A DNA stretch of 64,000 nt from Heliopora coerulea (taxonomy: Eukaryota; Cnidaria; Anthozoa; Scleralcyonacea; Helioporidae), in the NCBI GenBank assembly GCA_030142905.1, contig JASJOG010000072.1:124001-188000 (forward strand), read 5' to 3'. Under the pieces are notes generated by a model. That model was not told where the DNA came from and searched no databases. It saw only the letters and a program-made list of their open reading frames with translations. Shown piece after piece: positions 20,799-32,700 of this stretch. Within the stretch, counting starts at the first letter, position 1, and every line of letters begins with the position of its first letter. The position numbers were made by a program, and so were the translations under genes.

Positions 20799-23700
20799 GT
20801 AAGGTGAAAATAACAAGCAACAGATGTTTGGTCATTATAATTATGAAATGCAGCTACCTCACTGAATTTATTTTCTGCTGGTTGGATGGAATACCTGAAA
20901 TTAAGTTAAAAGCAGCTGGTATATGTGTCTATGCTGTCTCAATTCTGGGTGTAACAAAGGCAATAAACAAGTCTATGTTTGTTTCTTGAAATGATTAATA
21001 CAGAAAGAATGTTGTGGGCATAGATGTTGCAACAAACAGCATGTTAGGAGTTACAAAGCTATGTAGTGACACTTCCACATATAGTTTTTAGCAAGGCTAA
21101 ATAAGAAGGTTTGCTTTTCTATTCAATGTGTATGTCAGCAGTGGTCTTGTCTTATACATACTTGAATAGATATTCCATGTATTGTTAGTTGATTTATAAT
21201 TTTAACCAATGCTATGAAGACAGGATGTCAGAAACATAACACCCCATGGAGGCTTCCCTCCTAGGCTTCCCATGTTAGTTTTACATGAACAGGCTTCTGT
21301 TCTTTTTCTGTTAGTTAGGACAGGTCATTAGTTCAGAGCCATGTGCTTGTTCTTGTTTTCAGCAATCTCTTGGTATACTTTAAGAGTACATTGTGGACAT
21401 TATTTGATGTAATGTTGACAAGATTATGAAAAAAAATTAACCCTATTTACAGCATTTGATCCCCTGCAATAGACTGTTCATTTAATTGATCAACATCTAA
21501 CAAAAGAGAAGTGAAAGTGAAAAAAACAAGGTAATTGGCCCTGGGACAAGGCAAAATACTGCAGAGCCCTTTTGTTTTGCTTTGTTATTGGTTTTGATAG
21601 AAGATAGAGGACATTATCTGCTGTTTTAAGTTTAGCATTTTAAGAGTTGTGCAATGTTATGTAATGTTTGAGGGGTGAAATGAATTTATTTATCACTTCA
21701 GCGCTGCCGACTCACATGTGTTTAACTCTCATCATCAGTGATGAAATTTACAACTTAATTACGTGGAAATGAGAACGTGCAGATGTGTCCTCACCATAAC
21801 TTTTATTGTACCATCATTTTCAATTAAGCTTTTGCTATACTCAGGGAGATTGATCGGAGCATCACTTACGAATGCTTTAGTTGTTTACATTGTGTTTACG
21901 CAAGGACCTAGCGTATGAATTTATTCAGGGCTCGTAATTGCTTTGATTAACCTAGTAAAGGTTTTTTGTACGGCGCCATGGTACGTTAATTACAATGTAA
22001 TCGTTCTGCCATGAAACGTGGAATATTTCTCGGCAACTGACGTTAATGGTAACCTTTTTCTAGGTCACGAAAAGAGATGACGAATCATCACTCATGCAGT
22101 TGAAAGAACAGGTAAGTTTTAAAATGTTCCTTCATTTCCTGTGCGGTCTCAACACCGCTTTTCATATCGCTTTTTCTAAGTAATGACACCCAGCATGGAA
22201 GCAAGATACCCAAAGAACGAATTCAAAAGAAATTCAAAACAACCACGGCCGTCGATAAGACAATTTATTCGCTATTGAAATTGTTTGTGGACCTTCCCTG
22301 TTGTGTCATAAGCAAATGGAAATGGTGCGGGAAAGTACGTTGATTGATGTTTAATTGCGAAACAGGATTGCTATATCGGGTATAAGAAACAGCGCAACAC
22401 CCGCGTGTTGTGGGCCCCGTAAAGTACCTTCTACGAATGGAAAGTTGCCTTAGTTTTGAACTTTTTTAATGAGGCATATTACGGAAACACAAATCAAAAA
22501 AGTGGTTTCCAAAGGCAGTAACAAACTGTGACTGCACGTTTTTGATGTGAAAATTAAACTCGAAAAACTTCAGCAGAGAAAGAAGTCCTGTTCAGAAAAA
22601 GTGGTGTCATTTATCTAGAAGTTTGATGTTTGTTTTGTATTCGGATGCTAATGATGCGAATGAAACAAAGAATGACAGTAGAAGCAGTACAAACAACTAG
22701 GATAAACATCCATAAACATTTCTCTGTCTCTGTATAAAATACATGGATTCCAGTTTCATTTGCATGTTTATCTACACATATGTCCTTTCTTTTCAGTTTC
22801 GAACTTATGACGCTCTGAGACGTGAGCATGACTCTCAAATTGTGCAAATCGCCCTCGAAGCTGGTTTACGTATCTCCCCTGAACAATGGTCAGCGTTACT
22901 GTATGGAGATCAAGGACATAAATCACATATGCAGTCAATTATTGACAAGGTAAAATTGCTTAAGTTCATTCGACGAACTGCCGTATTTTTCCGAATAAAC
23001 GACTGTACTCGAATAGACGCCCCCCTAAGCTTGTGAATTTTAATAAACGCCCCTTCCGAATAATCCCCCTTCTACAAACAAATGCTGAGAAAAGCTATTT
23101 AAAAATGAACTCATTGATGCGGACTAGATTCGAACTAAACCTATACTGTCCGATCGTGATGTTGTATGTTACTGTTGCGAAGCTGGTGTTGTGTATAGGA
23201 AATACACCACAGATTACTCGGTGATGTGCTATGTTTTGTTAAAAAAACGTTATAGTAGAATTTTCTTTGTTGGAACTTCTTTGTTTTTGGAGAATAAATG
23301 CGCAGGGTTTTGTTTAGAAAAGTGTGATGTTAGTGATATCTGAAATAACGAAGGTCAGGTTTACATTCCCCAGCAGCCACACTTCGTTTCGTCACACAAT
23401 GCAACGTCACACAAATTTTCCAATGGCGGCTGCTTGCCCGGGTGGAACATTGTTTTCCAAAGACTAACCATTGACCATTTGGTTCTCAGATTTCGAGAAT
23501 CTCAAGTACATCCAGAAGCCGAAATTGGCGCTGAAATGGACCTTGTGCATAAATGGCGCCTTATTTGATATTCTTTTATATGCATTTCAGTTAGCCCTTA
23601 TTACCTCGTTTGAGAGCAAAAATTCTTTTGAATTTCTTACACAACAACGAGGCTGTAAGGGCTAATTGATATGGTCATTAAAGAATATTAAATAAGGCGC

Positions 23701-26700
23701 CATTTATAGATTGGGTCTATTGATTCGTGATTTGGTGTGGAAACGAGCATAGAACTCGAGAATACACCCGATTGTGGGAGGGAGCGTTGCACGAAGCATA
23801 AAACCTGGTCCACATGAGCGACGTAAGCATAAGGACAAGATCTGTACGAAAAGAAAGCATGAGACTTGCAAGAGCATGAGACTCTCTGAGACTTGCGAGG
23901 ATAAAATTTTTCTTTGTTTCGTCTTTTGTTTGTCTCTTCGCTTATGCTTGGACTATGATCTTATGCTTATGATTACGACGATCCTTATGTCGCAGGCTTG
24001 ACTTCATTCCTTTGTTTTACCTTTTGTTTCGTCCTTATGCTTATGCTCACGTGTAAACCAGACTTAAAGATCATAAGCGAAGCTTGGGGAAGGCACTGGA
24101 GCTAAATGCAAGTCAAAAGCTTTTGAAAAGTTGAAAGTCGCCATACTTCGGGGAAAAAGTTTCTATCTACTCGCGTGGTGCTAAGTAAATTTCTCAACAA
24201 TCTGAAACCGATTAGGCTGACGCATCCTAAGAGTTTTCTTATTTGAGGTTAAAACCAAAACGTTTTCCGGTATAATGTTGATCAAATCAATTCTTGTCGT
24301 GCGTCGCAGTATTGTCACCATTTTCGTGCGTAGCTTTTGTGGTAAACAAATAGGGGAAAAGTGCTCAAATGGAGAGTCTCAACGGTACAAAATATTTGTC
24401 TTATGGTTGTAAAATTTGAATTTACATACATAGCATTTTGAAGTTGGTAAGACTTACAAAGGAAAGGTAAAACGTTTAATGTTTGTTTTTAGCTTCAAAC
24501 TCCAGAATCATTTGCGTCAAGTATTCAAGAGTTGACGATCGCTCTGCAAAGGTCCAGTGATCCAGCACAACTGGGTCGGCTTAGGGAACATTTTGAGCTT
24601 TTGTCGAGGATTGATGGATCTCCAGGTACGCGATGGAAACTGCTGATATAGCATAAAATAACGAGAGGGTTTAAACCCTTGCATAACCTAAAATTTGATT
24701 GACATATTGACCTCCAGGAAAAGTCAGAACATGGCGCGAAATCAGCAACTTTTCAGTTGGATGAAGGGAAACAAAGAGTGTTCACTTTCATGTTTATCCT
24801 TCACTTTCCCTATGGCAATCAAGGGATGGGTCCATACAGAAGCAAGGGTGAGACGTAGGTTTACCGTCAATGGGGAGTGATTTAACCGTAATCTTAATCC
24901 TGACCGGTGTTTCGACCCCCGCCTCTTGTTGTGTACTCAAATCGTAGGTTCTCAAGATGTCAGTCTTTCTCGGTATTACTTTTTCTATTTCGTTTTGAAG
25001 AGTCTAAACGTTTTTACGCATATTTGCAGATGCAAAGCCACCGTCATGGCAGGATTTGGAGGATGCAGTAAAGGCTGTAAATGCTGTCGTCCAAGGTTTG
25101 GTCGAGTTCACGAAGGTAAGTACACTAAAACTCCATCTGTAGTGGTAATTTCAAGGAACTATCGACAACCTAATACTCAGAATGGAACATAAATAGCAGA
25201 ACCGGGCCAAAAAAAGCAAGAAATAGAGGCGTTATTATAAAGTAGTCTAAAGCATCTAGCGTTTCGTTGCAATGCGGAACATAAAAAATGTACAATTTCC
25301 ACCTGGTTCTTCTAGTTAGCAAGTTCATTTCTTAAGGGGTATGGCAAGACGGAGGAAAATTTACAGGGTTCGTACGGGTCCTTAAAAACCATGAAAGTCC
25401 TTAAGTTTTCTTGTTTTAAAATTAAGTACGCAAAAGTTCTTAAATTGTCTCAAAATCCATCCAAGTTCATGATAAGTCCTTAAATTTTATTTGCCCTGCT
25501 GCCTTCCGTTAAGTTTGTCGACATTCTTTTTTAATGCTGGGTAATGGACCGGGTCCAAGTTGAAAAACTAGCCAAATAATTGTCATTTACGACTAGTTCT
25601 TGCTATTAAGTTTTGGAATCATCTTCAGAGATATACACGAACAGAAAGTTTTCATGATAATCTGACACTGCCGAAGGCAACTGAAAAATGTTGACTCGAG
25701 CGGGATTTGAACTCGCACCTTCAGAATACTGGTCTCGTGCATATCTCGTGCACTTAAGTTGGATCAAAACTCGCCCCCAATCCCTGTGGACTCGATAGCT
25801 CAACAGGTAGAGCAGCGGACCGGTATCCCGAAGATGCGAGTTCAAATCCCGTTCGAGTCAACATTTTTCACTTGACTTTGGCGGTGTCAGATTATCATGA
25901 AAAATTTCTGATCTTGCTATTAAAATCTACATATTTTGGAACTATGACTCCTGTCAATAACTTGGTATGAAATGGAGCCACAAAAGACGGACGCGGAGTG
26001 CTTTTTAGCAGTCGATTTCAAATGGACTTTAGTACGTGATAGAGTAAGTATTTTTCTTACCTATCCCTTACAGACTCATGGGACAAGAGTGAAGACGACA
26101 TCCGACCAGCCAGTACACAGCAAGTTCAAGACAAGCATGTGCCGTGACGCCGCAAGGGGCTCCTGCCCTAGAGGTGCAAATTGTACTTTTGCTCATTCTG
26201 ACGATGAGCTTGACAAGTAAGTGCAGGCAAACATCTCAAACACTCCACGATATCGTGCGCACACTTAGGGTTCGTGCTGGTCTTTAAACACCATGAAAGT
26301 CCTTAAGTTTTCTCTTACTTTAACATTGCAGAAGATGATTCAAGCTTGAACCGAAGCGTTTTATTCACTTTTTCCTAGATTTTGTATTCATTTATTTTAA
26401 TTTCATTCTTGTACGTCATTATAAATACTCTTTGTAGACACTTAACCCGAAAATAAAAAAAAAGGGCAATTGAAGAACCGTTTGCTTTGTTAGTCAAGGG
26501 GCACCATATACGTAGATCCTCGTTTCCGTGAAACTTTCACGGCGACATTTTGTCTCATGGAAGATTCATGTCTGACTATTCCTTAGATATCGGCGAAAAG
26601 CCAAAGCAACGCGCCCGGGTACAAGCTCCATGGTGAATGCTCGTGGATTGGGTGGTTTATCCGACCAGCAGCAATATACTCCCATCAATCACAACGACGA

Positions 26701-29700
26701 ACCTTTGGAAAGTGGACACGGAAGCCGAAATGCATCAATAAGATCTTCCCATTGTTTAACAGGAAACGGTAGGTTGTGTACACAATATAAGAGTATCACT
26801 TGGGTGAATGTGTTGTGTTACGGCACATTGCGATGGAAGAACACATTACTATCACGATACGTGTACATAATACATATACATCAGGCATATACATCAGGCA
26901 TATGCATAATATTTGTACATATACATGTACGTATATATCGGACTGTTTTTCGACACGCTAAATTCTCCCACTGATGCGTTGTGTCTGTTTATATTACATA
27001 ACTTTAATTGAGAATAAATGAAATAAATTGCCATCTCACGGTCACAAAGCAATGTTTTTCTTCACCGAACTGTCCCAAGTACCTAGAACATTTTCTCCCC
27101 CAGTGCATATTCACGTGACTAACAATTTTCTGCTGATGTGTGGTCCGGACGGCACACATGTACGTGTACATATGTATATATGGATATGCCCACGTTAACA
27201 TCCATGTGCCTGTGCGTATACATAATGCATAATACAGAAATACAGAAATGCGTAATACAAAAATGCGTAATACATAAATACATTATACATTATACAGAAA
27301 TACATTATACAGAAATACATTATACAGAAATACATTATACAGAAATACATTATACAAAAATACATCATGCAATAATACATATATCAATACATAATGCATA
27401 ATACATAATACGTAAATAATGCACCATACATACATACAGATGCAGCATTGTAGCACAGAGAGTTGATTGTCTTTTCATATCTTATTCTTATTTACCTCCT
27501 GAAGGTCAAGATTATGGCGTAAATTCATCTAGCTATGGTCAGCTCATGCATCGTGGTCACAATAACCATAACAACCATGACGTTATGGTGCAGCAGTTGA
27601 GAAACCTCAGTCTTCATCCTTCCCAATCCATGTATTCAGGACAAGACAACGCATACAACATGCGCGCCTCCCTCGGCTCCGACTGTCTCACCCCACCCCA
27701 TTCCTCAGAACAAACATTCAGCTATCCGTCATATTACAGACAACCTATTGATGGAAGAGGCAATGGTTATTCATCATTGAATGGAAATGGACAAATGAAT
27801 GGACACTTGGATGGTGTAGGAAGAAATGGTAACTATCTTTTCTCATGTAAAGTTTTGCTTGGGAGAGCTTAATCCCGACACCCAGACGATCTAATCAGGA
27901 TGCTTGTGCGAAAGGATAATTACACAAGATCGTTACGACGATGCCCAGTATTTTGCCTTTTTTTAAACTTGAATCTGGTCTTTTATCCTAGATTTTCGCA
28001 GAGGGAACCGAAATATCGCTCATGTTCAACTTGTTCTTTCTAACTGTTCGGAATAGGCTGCAAAAGTTTAGCTACGGCTAGGAAAAAGCCCAGCTGTTAG
28101 CTGAAGCCAAAAACTGGTCTTAGCCGGTTCCATTTATTCCCTATTTGATATTTGAAGGCTGCTTATACGACTTTGCAATTTTCCATAAAGGAGAAAGAAA
28201 ATGACGTGGTGATTAGTGTGCAGTTGTTACCATGCATTAAACCTTACTGTAATTGTAATTTTATATCTCAGAAGATGATGCAAGTATGGCAACGGAACGT
28301 TAGATTTTGATAAATATTGAGAGTATGTTTGTTGGTTTTGAATAATGCCGCTTCCACGTTTTGTATGGTGGGCTCTTATCTTCGTTATCAGACTGCACTT
28401 CCCACCTGCTGAATATACATATCTCATAATGTGGTTAAGACTTTTAATTGTTCACGGCTGGAGATACAGAATGTATCAACAACTATCTTAAATATTTCAG
28501 CCGGGCGTGAACTGGTTTCACCGGGGCATTGGCTTTTATGTAGCAACGCTACTGAATACAGTTTAATGGTTTGGTCAGTCGTCAACTCTTATCTTTGAAG
28601 CTGCTGTTTTTTCTCTTTTGTCTTATATTTACGCGAATAAGAATCTTCTCTGTTCCAGGCTCCACTCGCACATCTCCGTTAACCGTTGAAGAAGAAGCGT
28701 CTATTAACGGACTGAACGGAGTAAACGGTCTCAGTGGAATGAATGGAATAAATGGGATCAACGGGATGAATGGCGTAAATGGGATGAATGGAATGATGAA
28801 CGGCCATTCTGATTATTCCAGCCGTCAAACACGTCCTGACGATTTGAGACGTCGCAAGAGCGATATAATGAACTATCCTGTCGGTCAGCGGTATCGTTGT
28901 GCACAGTACGCTACACCTAGCGGATATTCATCGTTTCACTCAAGTCAGTTCTACCCGACGGACGTGAACCCTCGCTTTGGCCCGGTTGGCACTCGAATCT
29001 TGCCGGACATTGATCGCTACGGGGCCTTTCCACATTACCAGTCGTCGTCTCTGAGCCCTCGCGGAGCCACTCGTATCGATGGCCGTCTCGAGTTCATGCA
29101 TAACGCTTCCTTCCATCCTCATCCTTTCCCGATTGAAGAGCGGCTTCTGTGGGGAAGATCACCATGTGTGACTGAACTGCACGACGTAAGGATTTCTGAC
29201 AATGTTGGGAGAGGTGTTGTGGATGGAGTGGGATAAGATGAGATGTGTTGAGTTGGGAGGGGAAGGGAAGACGGAGAATGGAATGGAATGACGTATGAGG
29301 GACTGAATGGAGCGCGTATGGAAGACGATGTTTCGGTGGCCTCTGAGTAGGGACGTTGATATCAACGTCGTCAACTTCAACGGCGACATCCTTTAAAATT
29401 TCGGCATTTAAAAAAAACACGGTTTTATTGACCACCGTGCTTGATACTTGTGACAGGTTTTATGATAGCAAAAACCCTCCAGTTCTCCTAAAACAACTGT
29501 AGTCCTGCGTTGAATTCAACGTTTGGTAACAACTTTTTACACTCCGCGAGCTGACGTCTTTCTTAAGACGTTAAAATGGTCTGGGTGATGTTTTATGCAC
29601 AATGACGACGGTGTTGAGAATGCCTAGAGAATAAAAATTATTCTCTTTGTTTTGCATGAAGAATTGATTTGTTTCGAAGGTAGCATCGTTGAAATTGACA

Positions 29701-32700
29701 TCGTAGATTAAAAGGTCCCTAGTGATATCGGGTGACGAATTCACAATTTTACTGATGCTAACCGTTTCCCAAGCTCTGACCCTAACCCCAATCCTATCTC
29801 TAACCTTAACCCCAATCCTATCTCTATCTCTAACCTTAACCCCAATCCTATCTCTAACTTTAACCGTCATCCCCATTTCTAACCTTACCCCTAACCATAG
29901 ATGAGTTTTAGTTGTAGGCTTCTATTCAGATTTTTCTGTGTCAGTCTGAGGCAAGCGAAATAATTTTTTTCAATGCATATAATGGACAGAACAGGACGAG
30001 ATGGGATGTGATGGAACTGGACGTGCCCTAACGGTAGATTAGATGGAATAGGACAGGAAGCGATGGAGTGGGAAGGAAGTGGTGAGAAAAGAGATAGGCG
30101 TAAAGACGACAGGATAAAAAAGAAGCTAGAATGGGAAAAGAGATGAAATAGAGCAAAGGGATGGAACGAAGAGAAAGGAAAAGATGAATAGTTGGAGACA
30201 AAAATGTGGAATGAACGGAAGAATTGTGGATGAGAATGAACGTGGAACAAGAAATTGTTCTTAGTAATATTAGTTCGAGGATGGGGTTGAGACTACATTT
30301 GTGACTTAAATCATTTTCCATAATTTGTACATTTCTAAGAATCAACGTGTCGCTGTCATATATAAACGTAGAATTACAACCACCAGTGTCCTTGCGGTAA
30401 ATTAAGAGTTTACGATTTTTATTCATCTTTTAACAGGACAAGGATTCACCACCAGACAGAGTGATGATAAACTTCTGTGATGTTGGATCAACTTCTATAA
30501 CAGACTCCTCCATAACCGATAGCGAGACAAAGAGTCGGAGCTATCTCAACGAAGACCCCACGCAACCAGACGACTCCACATATACGCGTCCGCACTTAAG
30601 CAGTGTCAGCAGTGGCGTTAGTAGTGGTGATTCTTATACCAGTCACTCTCCGCAAAGTCATTCACCAGTTGGGTCCCCCCAGCAACAATCCCCGGATAAC
30701 TGGACCGGGACCGGTGATAGTGATCTAGGCTCCTCGCTGTGGTCCAATGGGGACTTCCCACCAGCGCCATACCTGCCTCAAAGATCGGATAAGAATCGAT
30801 TGGTACCTGAGGCGCAAGTATGGACTCCAAGAAACTCAGAGGTATGCTGAGTAATGCACACAAGGTAGACCTGGGCTGCTGGTGGTACAATGGTAGTGCA
30901 TGTGTCTCTCACCACTGTGACTAGGTTTCGATTCCGGCTGCGTGTAGTGATCTGATTAAAGTTACCTTGGTCACATGTGAAAATAGTGTTTTCCAAGCGT
31001 CACAGGTTTTCTCCGGGTACTCCGGTTTCCTGCTGTAGTAACACTGGACCCATGAGGGATGGCTCCTTACTGGACCTCTAGGGATATAAATAAAGATACT
31101 TTACCTTTACCTGATCTACCACGGTGCGATTGACGCATGCTATTGTTCCTCCTGATGTAAACGATATAGCCATAAGAGTCTTCGCGACGCTTTGCAACAT
31201 CAGTGAGCGAATAGTAACCAGGATTTGCACTCTTGCTAGTTAATTGCATACTTCAGGATGATGAATCGTACAAGACCATTGTGCCGTGTAGATGGGCCTC
31301 AGAGCTGATCCGCACGGTGCAATTGTCACATAGGATTGTTCCTGCTGAAGTATTCGTAATGTTTCAGACATGTTCTAATATTTCAGACGTGTTCTTCCTC
31401 CGATTTCTAAATACAGAGAAACGGGTTTAAAAACGAGGCGAAGCCGAGCTTTTTTTAACGAGTTTTGAGGTATTGTGAAATTGGAGGAAGAACACTTAAC
31501 GAGGGTTTGAAATCACTTTTCAAACGAACCACTATTTTAGGCGAAAATGCAGCCGAAAGTTGACGAAATTCAGCTGTAATCTTCCTCCGATTTCAAATCT
31601 TGATTAATTATGTACTTTTGTTTTTGCTTTATGAATTATCAATGCGTTTGAGAAGATTAAGTCAAAAGAGTCTTCAAGACCTACGGCCACATTCGCGAGC
31701 TAATAGTAACCAGGGATTGTGCTCTTCACAGTTAATTACGTGTGCCAGCATAAAATACCGTATGCGACAGCCGTATCGTGTAGGTGGGGTCTTAAATGAA
31801 GCAAAAAAAAGAAATATAAAGGTGTGCAAAGTATAATGTGAAACGGCCTTGATTTTTAGGATTCCATGGGACAAACTTGAGTAGATTGAGGAAAAATTCA
31901 ACGGTTAGGATCCACCTTTATTTTTAGGATACTTGAAATTTTATACGTGAGTTCGGGTCTACCATCAGGAACTTCTGGGGCATACATGTGGAACAAATCA
32001 CTGCGTTCAGGATCTCTCGTTCATAAGATCTCTCATTCAAAACATTAAAATTCCGTAGTTTTCTTCTTTAAAATATCCCCATATAATCAAAGCTGCAAAG
32101 AAGTTGGTCAAATTAGTTTTCGGTTTTTTAAGTTGGAAGCGGCAAGTTCAATCACTGACTGCGCCCGCGACGGTATCTTTGAGTTTTTATTCAGCTATTT
32201 ATCTTTTTCCTTAGTTGAATGGATGGCCAGATAGACAGAAGGACACTGTTAATGAAGGAGACAACGAGTCTGCCATGTGGCCACAGATGCCTAGCAAAAA
32301 ACGCTCCAATCATAAAGCCTTGTTGGATTCCTACTCTTCTTGCAGTGGCTACTGGTCCGATCCTGAAGTTCAAAGGCAAGCACATAAGAAGTATTTACAA
32401 CACGAGCAGCAGTGCTTTATCGGATTAAAAACATGAGATGATGCCCGAGTGTTTTAAATTGGATAAAGCACGTACTGCGAGGTTTTTTAAATGACTTCAT
32501 AAATAAACCACTTTCTACGTTAATTCACGAACGAAGTTTTGCAATCTTGTTATAAAAATTAATGCCCAGCAAAAGATTTTAAATCAGCCCATATACAAAG
32601 CCTGATAGCTTTGACACCTATATTGATGTACGACGCGGGGTCTTAACCTTAAAGGAATTTGGTCCTTCAAACGAAAAAAAAATGTGAAAGACGTAGAACC

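Noticed and set aside
25790..25861. Possible functional tRNA gene
   Set aside because: Acceptor, D and T parts look right, but the anticodon loop lacks U33 and the stem is mispaired, and an inverted copy lies next to it; better explained as tRNA-derived repeat.
27138..27401. Repetitive YTEIH frame and antisense MYFCI frame
   Set aside because: 15-bp tandem repeat in a roquin intron, not a CRISPR array: the spacers are not unique and the unit is contiguous.
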